Assembly (NCBI RefSeq): GCF_020171525.1
Contig: NZ_JAIVAI010000001.1
Coordinates: forward strand, 1,054,001 to 1,118,000
Source of the DNA: Halobacillus yeomjeoni
Lineage (GTDB): Bacteria; Bacillota; Bacilli; Bacillales; Halobacillaceae
Length of the DNA stretch: 64,000 nt
Reading direction: 5' to 3'
Of the stretch, positions 1 through 8,363 are shown in pieces. The notes under the pieces are model-generated. The model worked only from the letters and a program-made list of their open reading frames with translations. It ran no database searches and was not told where the DNA came from. Position numbers and translations under genes: made by a program. The first letter of the stretch is position 1. Every line of letters begins with the position of its first letter.

Positions 1-475
<475 letters not shown>

Positions 476-554
476 GGCTGTCTCCTCCTTCTACTTCCAA
501 ACCACTATATTCGCTACCTCTATTATATGAAAAAACAGGGGTCAAACACAATTG

Positions 555-1436
555 TTATTCGACATTTTGTACTTGTTCTTTGATTTTTTCGATTTCGCTC
601 TTCAAATCGACAACCCATTTCGTCACTTCCGAATCGTTGGATTTCGACCCGATGGTATTCACTTCACGGTGCATTTCCTGAACGATGAAATCCAGACGCC
701 GGCCGACAGGCTCTTGTTTGGAAAGCGTTTTGGAGAACTGGGACGTATGGGAATGGAGGCGGGTGATCTCTTCTGTCACATCCCCTTTTTCAGCGAGGAC
801 CCCGACTTCCTGAAGGATTCTCGCATCATCCGGCTGGATGACCCCCTGCGTATACTCCTCGATCCTTGCACGGATCCGGTCCTTATACTCCTGTACGACT
901 TCTGGACGCCGCTCTTCCAATTTTGCCAGAATGGTTTCAATCGTTTTTATCCGATTTTGAAGGTCCTCCAGGAGACGTTTCCCTTCCTGGGCACGCATTT
1001 GAACCAGCTGGTCCAATGACGCAGCAAAAGCGGACTGGAAAGCCTGTTGAAGTTCATTCGTATCCTCTTCTATTTCCTGTATGGAAAAAACGTTCTCTAA
1101 CCTAGAAACCATATCAATTGAGAGGTCTCCAGTCAAATTGTAACGGGCCTTCATCTCTTTCAAACGCTCAAAATATTGATCGGCGACTGTCCAGTCGACA
1201 TCCACCTTTTTATCAAACAATCCATGACCTTCGATGGTCACATATACGTCGACTCTTCCTCTCGACAAGGATTCCCGGAGCTTGCTTTTCACCTGATCCT
1301 CGAGGAATAATAAAGAGCGTGGCATTTTCGAGGAAATATCCAGAAAACGGTGATTGACGGACCTCAGTTCTACATGCAGCTCTGTATCATCGACGGCTGC
1401 ACTTCCCTTGCCATATCCCGTCATACTATTTACCAT
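555..1436 (-). CDS. yicC: YicC/YloC family endoribonuclease
   Basis: This 293-residue protein belongs to the YicC family; the E. coli member is an endoribonuclease involved in RNA turnover. It opens MVNSMTGYGKGSA, the nearly invariant family start, and has the LRSVNHRFLDISSKMPR segment at about residues 25-42 and the C-terminal VQEMHREVNTIGSKSND motif. Both the YicC_N domain and the C-terminal DUF1732 region appear complete. It is divergent from rqcH and heads the yicC-remA-gmk set. B. subtilis calls the orthologue yloC. Function in Gram-positives is inferred from the family. Confidence 0.93.
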   Translation of the reverse strand: MVNSMTGYGKGSAAVDDTELHVELRSVNHRFLDISSKMPRSLLFLEDQVKSKLRESLSRGRVDVYVTIEGHGLFDKKVDVDWTVADQYFERLKEMKARYNLTGDLSIDMVSRLENVFSIQEIEEDTNELQQAFQSAFAASLDQLVQMRAQEGKRLLEDLQNRIKTIETILAKLEERRPEVVQEYKDRIRARIEEYTQGVIQPDDARILQEVGVLAEKGDVTEEITRLHSHTSQFSKTLSKQEPVGRRLDFIVQEMHREVNTIGSKSNDSEVTKWVVDLKSEIEKIKEQVQNVE

Positions 1437-1533
1437 TGAACATCACATCCATGTCTTTGAGAAGTTTATGCTTTTTAGATTTTACCAAAAACTCTTGAAA
1501 AATTGCGAATCATTGATTTCCTTGTACATATAT

Positions 1534-1562
1534 TTAGAGATTAATGAGAAAAATGCTATACT
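1534..1562 (+). promoter_or_regulatory. Probable sigma-A promoter of rqcH
   Basis: A perfect -10 hexamer TATACT lies at 1557-1562, with TTAGAG at 1534-1539 as a weak -35 at 17-base spacing. It is 24 bases upstream of the rqcH start codon. Only the -10 is strong. Confidence 0.5.
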
Positions 1563-1586
1563 GTCAACATTAGAGAGGTGAAGACG

Positions 1587-3299
1587 ATGTCTTTTGACGG
1601 AATTGTAACCCGGGCGATCACTCATGAATTGAATGAGACGATCCAGTCCGGACGAATCATGAAAATCTATCAACCTACCGATACAGAACTAGTATTCACA
1701 GTAAGAGCCCAGCGGAAAAACCATACGCTGTTATTATCTGCTCACCCGAGCTATGCCCGTTTTCATTTGACGGACGACCAATATCACAACCCGAAAGAAC
1801 CTCCGATGCTGTGCATGCTTCTGCGTAAGCACCTGGTCGGCGGTTTTATCGAGAACATCGAACAAGTGAGTATGGAACGAATCGTCAAGTTCCAGGTGCG
1901 TACCCGAAACGAGATCGGTGATGAAACGTTGAAGACGTTGATCATCGAAGTGATGGGCAAACACTCGAATATCCTTTTGGTCGATGAAGAACAAGGCCAC
2001 ATTTTGGACAGCATCAAACATCTACCCCCATCACAAAACCGTCATAGGACGATCATGCCGGGACAGCCGTACAAACTCCCACCGGAGCAGGGGAAAATCA
2101 ATCCGCTGGAATTGGAACCGGAAGCCTTGGTAAAGAAACTCGATTTCAACTCCGGAAAAATGGATAAGCAGATCCTCGGCATCGTCATGGGATTCTCACC
2201 GATGGTTACGAAGGAAATCGCCCATCAGGCGAGGCTCGGCGGACCGAAAGAATACCAGCAGGCCTATGCCGATGTACGAAAACGACTGATCGACCACGAG
2301 TATGACCCACAAGTCCATACCGGTGAACGCGATCAATTTTATGTCATGCCGCTGAATGCTTTCGACGGAAACGTAGACCATTACTCGACCGTGAGTGAAA
2401 TGCTCGATGCGTATTATTCCGGAAAAGCAGAACGGGACCGCGTCAAACAGCAAGCCGGTGATTTGTACCGGTTCTTGAAAAATGAACGCGATAAGAACGT
2501 TAGAAAAATCAAGAAACACCACCATACATTGAAAAAATCAGAATCCGCCGAAGAGTACCAGCGCCTCGGTGAGCTTTTGACCGCCCACATGCACACGGTC
2601 AAACAAGGCGACTCTGAAGCGAAAGTGATCGACTATTACGATCCGAATCAATCGGAAATCACGATCGAGCTGAACCCGAACAAAACACCGAGCGAAAATG
2701 CGCAAAGCTACTTCCAGCAATACCAGAAGCTGAAAAAGTCGAAGCAGGTGGTTCAGGAAGAAATCAAAAAAGCGGAGGATGAAATCCTGTACTTTGAGCG
2801 CTTGATTCAACAGGTGGAAAGTGCACGTGAGGAAGATATCGAAGAAATCCGTGAAGAATTACGGGAAGAAGGTTATATGAAGAAGAAAGCCCCTTCCAAA
2901 GGGAAAAAGAAGAACAAACCTTCAAAACCTGCACCGGAGAAGTTTGAATCCACCGACGGCACCCTGATTTATGTCGGCCGGAACAATAAGCAGAACGAAT
3001 ACCTGACCAACCGTATGGCCCAGAAATCTGATATATGGCTGCACGCGAAGGATATTCCTGGTTCCCACGTCGTCATCCGGGATGATGACCCGTCCGAGGA
3101 TACGTTGTTCGAAGCCGCCCAGCTGGCCGCCAATTTCAGTAAGTCCAGCAAATCATCAACGGTACCCGTAGACTACACGCAAATCCGTCATGTAAAAAAA
3201 CCATCCGGCGCAAAACCCGGATATGTGATTTATGATCATCAGCAGACATTGTTCGTGACGCCGGACGACTCGTTCGTGAAGCGGCTGCGCGTTCGCTGA
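1587..3299 (+). CDS. rqcH: Rqc2 homologue RqcH (NFACT protein)
   Basis: RqcH binds obstructed 50S subunits carrying peptidyl-tRNA and recruits tRNA-Ala to add C-terminal alanine tails, marking the nascent chain for degradation. The 570-residue protein has the NFACT-N/FbpA region (starting MSFDGIVTRAITHEL), a central lysine-rich coiled coil at about residues 290-420, a short basic linker, and the C-terminal NFACT-R domain with NDWLHAKD-like SDIWLHAKDIPGSHVVI. ATG 1587 was chosen over the in-frame GTG 1578 because that GTG forms part of the ribosome binding site AGAGGTG. Residues 97-98 are Glu-Arg, where B. subtilis has the functional Asp-Arg pair. Older databases call this family fibronectin-binding protein. 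A terminator follows. Confidence 0.95.
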   Translation: MSFDGIVTRAITHELNETIQSGRIMKIYQPTDTELVFTVRAQRKNHTLLLSAHPSYARFHLTDDQYHNPKEPPMLCMLLRKHLVGGFIENIEQVSMERIVKFQVRTRNEIGDETLKTLIIEVMGKHSNILLVDEEQGHILDSIKHLPPSQNRHRTIMPGQPYKLPPEQGKINPLELEPEALVKKLDFNSGKMDKQILGIVMGFSPMVTKEIAHQARLGGPKEYQQAYADVRKRLIDHEYDPQVHTGERDQFYVMPLNAFDGNVDHYSTVSEMLDAYYSGKAERDRVKQQAGDLYRFLKNERDKNVRKIKKHHHTLKKSESAEEYQRLGELLTAHMHTVKQGDSEAKVIDYYDPNQSEITIELNPNKTPSENAQSYFQQYQKLKKSKQVVQEEIKKAEDEILYFERLIQQVESAREEDIEEIREELREEGYMKKKAPSKGKKKNKPSKPAPEKFESTDGTLIYVGRNNKQNEYLTNRMAQKSDIWLHAKDIPGSHVVIRDDDPSEDTLFEAAQLAANFSKSSKSSTVPVDYTQIRHVKKPSGAKPGYVIYDHQQTLFVTPDDSFVKRLRVR

Positions 3300-3323
3300 T
3301 AAATCGTGGTTTTCGCTGATAAA
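3294..3323. repeat. Two CGCTGATAAA units, 20-bp period
   Basis: CGCTGATAAA occurs at 3294-3303 and again at 3314-3323. The first copy overlaps the rqcH stop codon. The core and the exact 20-base period match the longer array at 55647-55732. Confidence 0.6.
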
Positions 3324-3327
3324 ACGC

Positions 3328-3355
3328 AAACCCCCGTCCTCGACGGGGGTTTTTT
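3328..3355 (+). terminator. Rho-independent terminator of rqcH
   Basis: The stem CCCCCGTC (3331-3338) pairs with GACGGGGG (3342-3349) around a 3-base loop and is followed by six T residues. Confidence 0.9.
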
Positions 3356-3495
3356 CATGCGCACATTAATTCTATTAAATACTCCGGCTGCTATCTGGAA
3401 TAAAATGGTTCAAATGTAATGGTTTAGCATTGGAAGAAAATGTCTATATAACCTATGTAGCAAGAAATACTATTAAAAGGAGAGGATTTTTCAAG

Positions 3496-3681
3496 ATGGA
3501 ACGTTACAAGACTGGCGAAAATGTACCTGAAAGCGGCACGTACGAATTTGATGGTTTAGCTGATAATCGTAAGAACGCTAACCCAACAGAAGATGAAAAG
3601 CAAGTGAAGCTTGAAAGTGGCGAAACCTTCCCACCTCTTCGCTCCAGCAAAGAAGCGGCATATTGGAAGAAAGCTAAGTAA
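3496..3681 (+). CDS. YjzC-like small protein
   Basis: This 61-residue hydrophilic protein starts MERYKTGENVPESGTYEFDG and ends PPLRSSKEAAYWKKAK. The GENxPExGxYxxDG opening and the C-terminal FPPLRSxKxAxWxK pattern are those of the small YjzC family of Bacillus, whose function is unknown. The start ATG 3496 is preceded by AAAGGAGAGG about 10 bases upstream. It is a single gene flanked by terminators on both sides, so it is likely monocistronic. Confidence 0.8.
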   Translation: MERYKTGENVPESGTYEFDGLADNRKNANPTEDEKQVKLESGETFPPLRSSKEAAYWKKAK

Positions 3682-3685
3682 ACAA

Positions 3686-3725
3686 CCAAAAACCCCGTGT
3701 CTACTGGTAGGGACACGGGGTTTCT
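3686..3725. terminator. Bidirectional terminator between convergent genes
   Basis: AAACCCCGTGTC and GACACGGGGTTT form a 12-base stem with A-rich and T-rich flanks. It can serve the plus-strand yjzC-like gene and the minus-strand gene that ends at 3730. Confidence 0.88.
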
Positions 3726-3729
3726 TTAT

Positions 3730-3951
3730 TCATTTTCCACCTTTGAGGACTTTGAACCTTTGTCCCGATTTCTTTCCCGGCTCAGTCGGAAAGGCTTTGA
3801 TAGTAGCTCGAGCACCGACCTTCAACGAACCATCCGCTTCGACTTGAAATAAAATTCCGGACTCCTTCACTTCGATCGATTGGACATTGTGTTTAGCAAG
3901 TACCGCCTGCAGGTCCTGAATCAGCTCTGTTTTGCTGTAGGTGAAGGCCAC
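3730..3951 (-). CDS. Small hypothetical protein, 73 aa
   Basis: I do not recognise this family. The product is a basic, soluble-looking protein of 73 residues with a predicted helix (SKTELIQDLQAVLAKHNV) followed by beta-rich sequence ending KSGQRFKVLKGGK. No catalytic motif or membrane segment is visible. The start is uncertain: ATG 3960 directly abuts the ribosome binding site AAGGAG, whereas GTG 3951 lies 9 bases after it, so GTG is preferred. It is convergent with the yjzC-like gene and shares its terminator. Confidence 0.65.
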   Translation of the reverse strand: MAFTYSKTELIQDLQAVLAKHNVQSIEVKESGILFQVEADGSLKVGARATIKAFPTEPGKKSGQRFKVLKGGK

Positions 3952-4047
3952 ATTGTACATCTCCTTAATGAAAATAGGTTTTGGTTTAGGATATGTACGT
4001 CTCTGAAAATCATTCTTAATTATCTGTATATAACAAAAGAACTTGGA

Positions 4048-4281
4048 TCAATGAAAAAAGAGCCCCTGCAAAGATACACATAAAAGAAACGCGAATATCA
4101 CCAGTCCCATATAGCCATACGCTTTTATTCCTTTTTGAAACCCTTCTACTCCAATAGTCAACATCAAAAAGCTTGAGAAAAGCAGCATATATTCCAATAA
4201 ATTATGGTTATCTGTCATGAACCCTATCGTAGAAATGATGAGAACGATTGCTGCCAAAATTTTTTTAAGAACAGTTATCAT
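4048..4281 (-). CDS. DUF3953 family membrane protein
   Basis: This 77-residue protein consists of three hydrophobic segments: LKKILAAIVLIISTIGFM, LLEYMLLFSSFLMLTIGVEG and GYMGLVIFAFLLCVSLQGL. The conserved loop GVEGFQKGIKAYGYM between segments two and three is typical of DUF3953, a Bacillus family of unknown function. It lies 21 bases downstream of an unusual small reading frame (4303-4425), and its own ribosome binding site is weak (GGTGG), which suggests translational coupling to that frame. Confidence 0.75.
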   Translation of the reverse strand: MITVLKKILAAIVLIISTIGFMTDNHNLLEYMLLFSSFLMLTIGVEGFQKGIKAYGYMGLVIFAFLLCVSLQGLFFH

Positions 4282-4302
4282 TGAAAAACCACCAACTTTT
4301 GA

Positions 4303-4425
4303 TCATTTTGACCTCACCCTCTTCAATTGCTCTTCCAAGTCTTCAATTTTTTCTTCCAGCCTTTTAAATTTTTCAGAAACTATACCTACGATGAGTAAAA
4401 TGAAAAAAATAACTGCAAATACGAT
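4303..4425 (-). CDS. Possible small membrane/coiled-coil protein without a standard start codon
   Basis: The minus strand has an open frame of about 40 codons encoding a hydrophobic segment (VFAVIFFILLIVGIVSE) followed by a heptad-like helix (KFKRLEEKIEDLEEQLKRV). This is the classic layout of a small single-pass coiled-coil membrane protein. AGGAGGG lies just upstream, and the only codon at correct spacing is ATC (4425-4423); no ATG, GTG or TTG is in frame. Either a non-standard start is used, the frame has lost its start, or there is a sequencing error. It sits directly upstream of the DUF3953 gene. Confidence 0.5.
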   Translation of the reverse strand: MVFAVIFFILLIVGIVSEKFKRLEEKIEDLEEQLKRVRSK

Positions 4426-4488
4426 AAGATCCCTCCTGACATATATTCAGATGAAACCATCACTTCCTTAACGAGTGTCGTAGAAAAA

Positions 4489-5316
4489 TCACTTCCACCT
4501 TTCTCTGATTTCTTCAATCACAACTGCTGGATTGTCCCAATGCAACATGTGTGAAGTATGTGGAATACGCTTTACCACTGCTCCCGTTTTTTCTTGAAAA
4601 ATGCCTGCAGTCAAATTCCTGTAAGCAATATCCGATTGAGGTCTCAGCAATAAGAGGTCCATATCACTTGGAAGTTGTTCATAAATATCTTCCGTTTCAT
4701 ACTTGTGCATTCCTCTGATTATTTTCGCGGCCGTTGCTCCTCTTGCATGCCAGTAGTATTTTCCGTTTTTCTCAAGAGACAAGTCTTTTGCAGCGACATC
4801 TAATAAATGTGTCCTTCTTGAATTTCCATACACGGCGGTGTCTAAAAATTCATCCCAAGTCTCTACACAACCTTCAAAGTCTTTTTCATAATGGGCAGCC
4901 TCTTCATCCACAGTCTTATCCATTCTCCGCTTTGTCTGATAGCCCCCATCTATTAAGATCGTTCCCTTTACCTTTTCCGAGTTATGAAGCAGATAATATA
5001 AAGCTACAAAACCTCCCCAGGAGTGCGCCAAAAAATAAAACTCTTCAATCCCCAATTTATCGAGGATTGTGTTCAACCAACTCGATAAGGCAGGGGTATC
5101 ATACATCTCCTGGCTTTCATATGTACCCGTTTTCCCATGCCCTGGAGCATCGACGCTTATGATTCTAAATTCATTTTTCAACTCTTCAGCTATTTCGATA
5201 AAGCTCAGGCTCGTGCTTCCTAAGCCATGCAGGCAGAACATCACGGGGGCTTGCTCCCTTCCCCACTCTGTTATATGCACATCCAACTGTCCATCATTGA
5301 TAAAATATCGTTTCAT
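4489..5316 (-). CDS. Alpha/beta hydrolase
   Basis: The 275-residue product is an alpha/beta hydrolase. It shows the oxyanion segment FCLHGLGSTSLSF at about residues 28-40, the nucleophile elbow AHSWGG (Ser about 98), and a C-terminal HTSHMLHW with the catalytic His. No signal peptide is seen, so it is cytoplasmic; the substrate is unknown. ATG 5316 was chosen because AAAGGAG precedes it. It is divergent from an ArsR-type regulator across a promoter containing a palindromic operator, so it is a plausible regulatory target of that protein. Confidence 0.85.
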   Translation of the reverse strand: MKRYFINDGQLDVHITEWGREQAPVMFCLHGLGSTSLSFIEIAEELKNEFRIISVDAPGHGKTGTYESQEMYDTPALSSWLNTILDKLGIEEFYFLAHSWGGFVALYYLLHNSEKVKGTILIDGGYQTKRRMDKTVDEEAAHYEKDFEGCVETWDEFLDTAVYGNSRRTHLLDVAAKDLSLEKNGKYYWHARGATAAKIIRGMHKYETEDIYEQLPSDMDLLLLRPQSDIAYRNLTAGIFQEKTGAVVKRIPHTSHMLHWDNPAVVIEEIRERWK

Positions 5317-5383
5317 AATAAATGCTCCTTTTGTTTGGCGGGAATGCCATTTGCTGATAAACAAGCGCATCTAACATTTTTAA

Positions 5384-5422
5384 TTGACACCACCATCTAA
5401 TTCGACTAATATCTAATTAGAT
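5384..5422 (+). promoter_or_regulatory. Promoter with palindromic operator for the ArsR-type regulator
   Basis: TTGACA (5384-5389) and TAATAT (5407-5412) are spaced by 17 bases, a near-consensus sigma-A promoter. The perfect 12-base palindrome ATCTAATTAGAT (5411-5422) overlaps the -10 and the expected start point, with a partial copy (ATCTAATT) at 5395-5402. This is the position expected for autorepression by the downstream winged-helix protein. Confidence 0.75.
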
Positions 5423-5450
5423 GAACATCAAATTATAAGGAGGGATAAAC

Positions 5451-6020
5451 ATGCAACTGGACAAACTGGTGAACTTTCATAAAGCAGTGGGTGACCCTAC
5501 ACGCATCAAGATCATCATACTCTTGAAAGAAGGTCCCCTTCATGGTCAGGCAATCTCTCATAAACTTGGCTTGAAGCCACCGACGATCACCCACCACATA
5601 AGCAAACTGAGGGATATCGGCTTGGTATACCAACGGCGAGAAGGAAATACCATCTATTTTCATCTACATAAAAAGATGCTTGAGTTCAGTGCTAAAGGAA
5701 TCTTGAATCTTGGAGAGGAGACGATGATGGAGATTACAGAGAAAGAAAAACTATCAATAATCAAAAACTTTTTCGATGGTGATGGAAGATTGACAAACAT
5801 CCCGAGTAAAAGAAAGAAAAAGATTGTCATATTGGCCTACTTGGTACGGAATTTAAGTACCGGAAAGAACTATACAGAGAAAGAAATCAACGAGTATATA
5901 AAAAAATATCATGAAGACTTTGCAACCATCCGCAGGGAATGGATTATGCATCAATTCATGTTCAGACAAGACAATGTCTACGAGTTGAACCCGAAAGTGA
6001 TGTGGCCGATGGTTTTTTAA
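5451..6020 (+). CDS. ArsR-family regulator with DUF2087 domain
   Basis: The first 80 residues form a winged helix-turn-helix (VGDPTRIKIIILLKEGPLHG, then LKPPTITHHISKLRDIG as recognition helix). Residues of about 105-185 form a DUF2087 domain (FFDGDGRLTNIPSKRKKKI, ending NPKVMWP). The combination is a known ArsR subgroup in Firmicutes; no metal-binding cysteines are present, so the signal is probably not a metal. AGGAGGG precedes ATG 5451. It is divergent from the alpha/beta hydrolase and likely controls both promoters through the ATCTAATTAGAT palindrome; this is inferred from position. Confidence 0.88.
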   Translation: MQLDKLVNFHKAVGDPTRIKIIILLKEGPLHGQAISHKLGLKPPTITHHISKLRDIGLVYQRREGNTIYFHLHKKMLEFSAKGILNLGEETMMEITEKEKLSIIKNFFDGDGRLTNIPSKRKKKIVILAYLVRNLSTGKNYTEKEINEYIKKYHEDFATIRREWIMHQFMFRQDNVYELNPKVMWPMVF

Positions 6021-6040
6021 TCAACAGATGAAAAAGCGAC

Positions 6041-6553
6041 TTACTCAGCAGCGTTCTCTACTTGAAATTTATAAAAGAACTTATCCACTTTTACAATCGG
6101 AAAAGTACTGGGTAACTCCTTTTGATCTATTTTGATAAACCCATTCTTTTGATAGAACCTGTGTGCTGCAAGAAATTGTGGAGTCGTCCCAAGGAAAATC
6201 GTCTTTATCGAGTGATCAGCTGCCCAGCTGATCGCTCTGTTTAATAACCGGAGAGCAATTTTGAATGACGAACCCCGATATTCTTCGGCTACAAACATTT
6301 TCCTTAAAGCAACTTCGTTATTTCCAATATCCAATAAGCTTATCGTTCCAACTACCCTGCCCCCAATTTCAGCTACCCAAAAGTTTCCTTTCCTGACTTG
6401 ATAAAACGCAGGAATATTCATCAAATCGGGCTGATCATCTTTAGTAATTTCGATATTATACTCTTCTTGCTGGATGTGCAGGATCAGTTCTGACACCTGT
6501 TTTTCATATGCTTCGGAAAATTCGCAAATGCTTACATGACTCAAAACGTTCAA
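6041..6553 (-). CDS. GNAT family N-acetyltransferase
   Basis: This 170-residue protein has the GNAT fold: the beta-4 segment VALRKMFVAEEYRGSSFKIA at about residues 92-111 holds a degenerate acetyl-CoA loop (RGSSFKIA, not Q/RxxGxG/A), and FYQKNGFIKIDQ is the usual C-terminal beta-6/7 motif. Its substrate is unknown. It is the first gene in a run of minus-strand single-domain genes with short gaps (acetyltransferase, Nudix, HNH, VOC). Confidence 0.85.
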   Translation of the reverse strand: MNVLSHVSICEFSEAYEKQVSELILHIQQEEYNIEITKDDQPDLMNIPAFYQVRKGNFWVAEIGGRVVGTISLLDIGNNEVALRKMFVAEEYRGSSFKIALRLLNRAISWAADHSIKTIFLGTTPQFLAAHRFYQKNGFIKIDQKELPSTFPIVKVDKFFYKFQVENAAE

Positions 6554-6584
6554 CTCCTGGATTCGTATTGATTAACTTTAAGTT

Positions 6585-6992
6585 TTAAAAAGCAACATAA
6601 AATGGATGTTCTTTTTCATTTAGAATCTTAATGATTCTTTCTCTGAAATTGGACCAGGTGACCTTCTTTAATGCTTCTTCTAAAGGGAAAAATCCAACCT
6701 CTAAACTTTCGCTGCTTGTCTGCATATCCCCACCTACCGCTTTTGCCAGCCAGCAAGTGGCACATACACCAGCTTCAGTGTTTTGATAGATTCCACAGAA
6801 CTTTACGACCTCAATGTCAATTCCTGTTTCCTCTTTCACTTCTCTTATGATCCCGTCGTGGATGGTCTCTCCTAACTCTACAATCCCACCAGGAAATTCC
6901 CACCCTCTTCGTGGGCCTTTAATAAGCAGGATCTCACCCTGATCATTCAGAACGACAGCTCCTGCCGATAGTGAGTGTTTAGGTAATGTCAT
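6585..6992 (-). CDS. Nudix hydrolase
   Basis: The 135-residue product contains a complete Nudix box, GIVELGETIHDGIIREVKEETGIDI, at about residues 36-60 (shown here by its ends GIVELGE and REVKEETG), preceded by GPRRGWEFPGG. Such enzymes hydrolyse a nucleoside diphosphate linked to another group; the exact substrate cannot be read from sequence. It lies 32 bases upstream of the acetyltransferase at 6041-6553 on the same strand. The start ATG 6992 follows AGGGGGAAAAGGGGAGA. Confidence 0.9.
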   Translation of the reverse strand: MTLPKHSLSAGAVVLNDQGEILLIKGPRRGWEFPGGIVELGETIHDGIIREVKEETGIDIEVVKFCGIYQNTEAGVCATCWLAKAVGGDMQTSSESLEVGFFPLEEALKKVTWSNFRERIIKILNEKEHPFYVAF

Positions 6993-7022
6993 TAGTAAGT
7001 CTCCCCTTTTCCCCCTGATAAT

Positions 7023-7601
7023 TTATCTTTCATAAAGCAAACCTTTCTTACTAAGATGCGATTTGATTTCTTGTTCGTATGGGAGATTCTCAGCAATTAC
7101 GAACCGCCAATCCTGTTCCAAAAGGAATGCTTCTCTTTCCAGGTCCTCCCTTTGTTCGATCAGGTCGTCCAGAGATCTGTTGACTTGGCTGGCTTTATTC
7201 TTCGCTGACTGATTTCGATAATGCATTCTGAATTCATTCTCCGTACATCCATTTACCCTCATGAAATGCTTCATCAGATTCTTCATGACAAAATTTCTTT
7301 TTTGGCGATCTTTGATTCTGTGTTCGACATGCCGGATGTGCTTCAAGTCGTGGCATGGTTTACACAACGCCTGTACATCCTTAAGAATCAACAGAAACTT
7401 TTCCTCGTCATACTCCCACACTTCATGAGCCTGGAGCTTTTCTCCACCGGTAAACCCGCATATCTGGCATTTGTAATCACTTTTCTCCAGCACATGATTT
7501 CTCAAAGCTTTCCATAGAGAACGAGGGATTGAATTTCTAACAGTTTTATTTTGAGCATATGCAGGCTTTCCGAGCTCGATCGTCAGCTTTAAATCAGACA
7601 T
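7023..7601 (-). CDS. HNH endonuclease family protein
   Basis: This 192-residue protein has an HNH nuclease module: CQICGF at about residue 44 and CKPCHDLKHIRH at about residue 82 supply two CxxC zinc-holding pairs, with LQAHEVWEYDEE between them giving the catalytic His. The C-terminal half is a charged helical region without a known domain. It resembles the HNH family found singly in many Bacillaceae genomes and is not linked here to a restriction methylase, phage terminase or intron. Function is unknown; a stand-alone nuclease or nucleic-acid repair role is possible. Confidence 0.82.
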   Translation of the reverse strand: MSDLKLTIELGKPAYAQNKTVRNSIPRSLWKALRNHVLEKSDYKCQICGFTGGEKLQAHEVWEYDEEKFLLILKDVQALCKPCHDLKHIRHVEHRIKDRQKRNFVMKNLMKHFMRVNGCTENEFRMHYRNQSAKNKASQVNRSLDDLIEQREDLEREAFLLEQDWRFVIAENLPYEQEIKSHLSKKGLLYER

Positions 7602-7663
7602 AACATCCTCCGTGTTTCATATGTATAATCTTCTATTTTAATGGTTATTTTTTCAAATGTTTT

Positions 7664-8041
7664 TCACCAATGTACTTGAAGCTTATTACCGCTGGGGTCG
7701 AAAAAGTGGAAATAGGAGTGACCTTCATCCTGTTTAATATCGTCCACTTCAACTCCATTTTCTCTAAGATGTTGATGGAAATCGACTAAATCAGGACTGG
7801 TAAAACCAATACTGAAAGCTGGCTCGCCATCCTTTGTAAAATGGGCAAATGTGTCATCTTCCGTAGGAACTAAAATCAGTAAAAAAGACCCTTCCCCCAC
7901 CTTGATGATTGCATACGGATCCTCGGTCATGGTTACCAATTCAAGACCTAACACCTCTGTATACCATTGGGCAGAAGCGCCTAAGTCTTTAACAGGGATT
8001 CTAATATAATGAACTTGGTTAATAAATGATTTTTTCATCAT
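7664..8041 (-). CDS. VOC family (glyoxalase/dioxygenase superfamily) protein
   Basis: A 125-residue single VOC module with paired beta-alpha-beta-beta-beta units: INQVHYIRIPVKDLGASAQW at the start and HSYFHFFDPSGNKLQVHW at the end. Metal-ligand positions are partly kept (His in VHYIRIP, Glu/His near the end). Members include glyoxalases, fosfomycin and bleomycin resistance proteins. The start is set at ATG 8041, preceded by AAAGGA. Context gives no substrate. Confidence 0.85.
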   Translation of the reverse strand: MMKKSFINQVHYIRIPVKDLGASAQWYTEVLGLELVTMTEDPYAIIKVGEGSFLLILVPTEDDTFAHFTKDGEPAFSIGFTSPDLVDFHQHLRENGVEVDDIKQDEGHSYFHFFDPSGNKLQVHW

Positions 8042-8123
8042 CTCATTCCTTTTTATGAAGTTAAGACACACTTTTCTCCAACGATTGGTTTCATGAAGTA
8101 TACTTCACCCTAAAATAAACTTC

Positions 8124-8338
8124 TTATCTTCTTACTGGTATTTTACTAGATTTGCTGTAATGCTTCTCATTTTTATGACCATTCTTCAAATGTGCATGAA
8201 TCTTAGTAAGCTGATGGAAAATACCAATTAACACGCCTACGACTGCTCCCAACAAGAATGTATTTCCAAATCCGTCAGGCATAATTCCGAGAAAATAGCA
8301 ATGCCCATGCTGATTACCACGTAAAGGAAAATAACCAT
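8124..8338 (-). pseudogene. Small two-segment membrane protein with a one-base frameshift
   Basis: ATG 8338 is preceded by a strong AGGAGGTC site and encodes MVIFLYVVISMGIAIFS. The frame then shifts: the next frame continues GIMPDGFGNTFLLGAVVG and VLIGIFHQLTKIHAHLKNGH to a stop at 8124. Restoring one G at about 8289 (TCGGAA to TCGGGAA) gives a coherent 71-residue protein with two hydrophobic segments and a basic tail. The 215-base length is one short of a multiple of three, as expected. It may be a real pseudogene or a sequence error. It follows the small gene at 8364-8495 by 25 bases. Confidence 0.65.
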
Positions 8339-8363
8339 ACCCGACCTCCTGCTTCACAACTAT

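Noticed and set aside
7023-7601. Homing or phage endonuclease
   Set aside because: No intron, terminase or phage gene lies nearby; HNH domain alone is not evidence of mobility.
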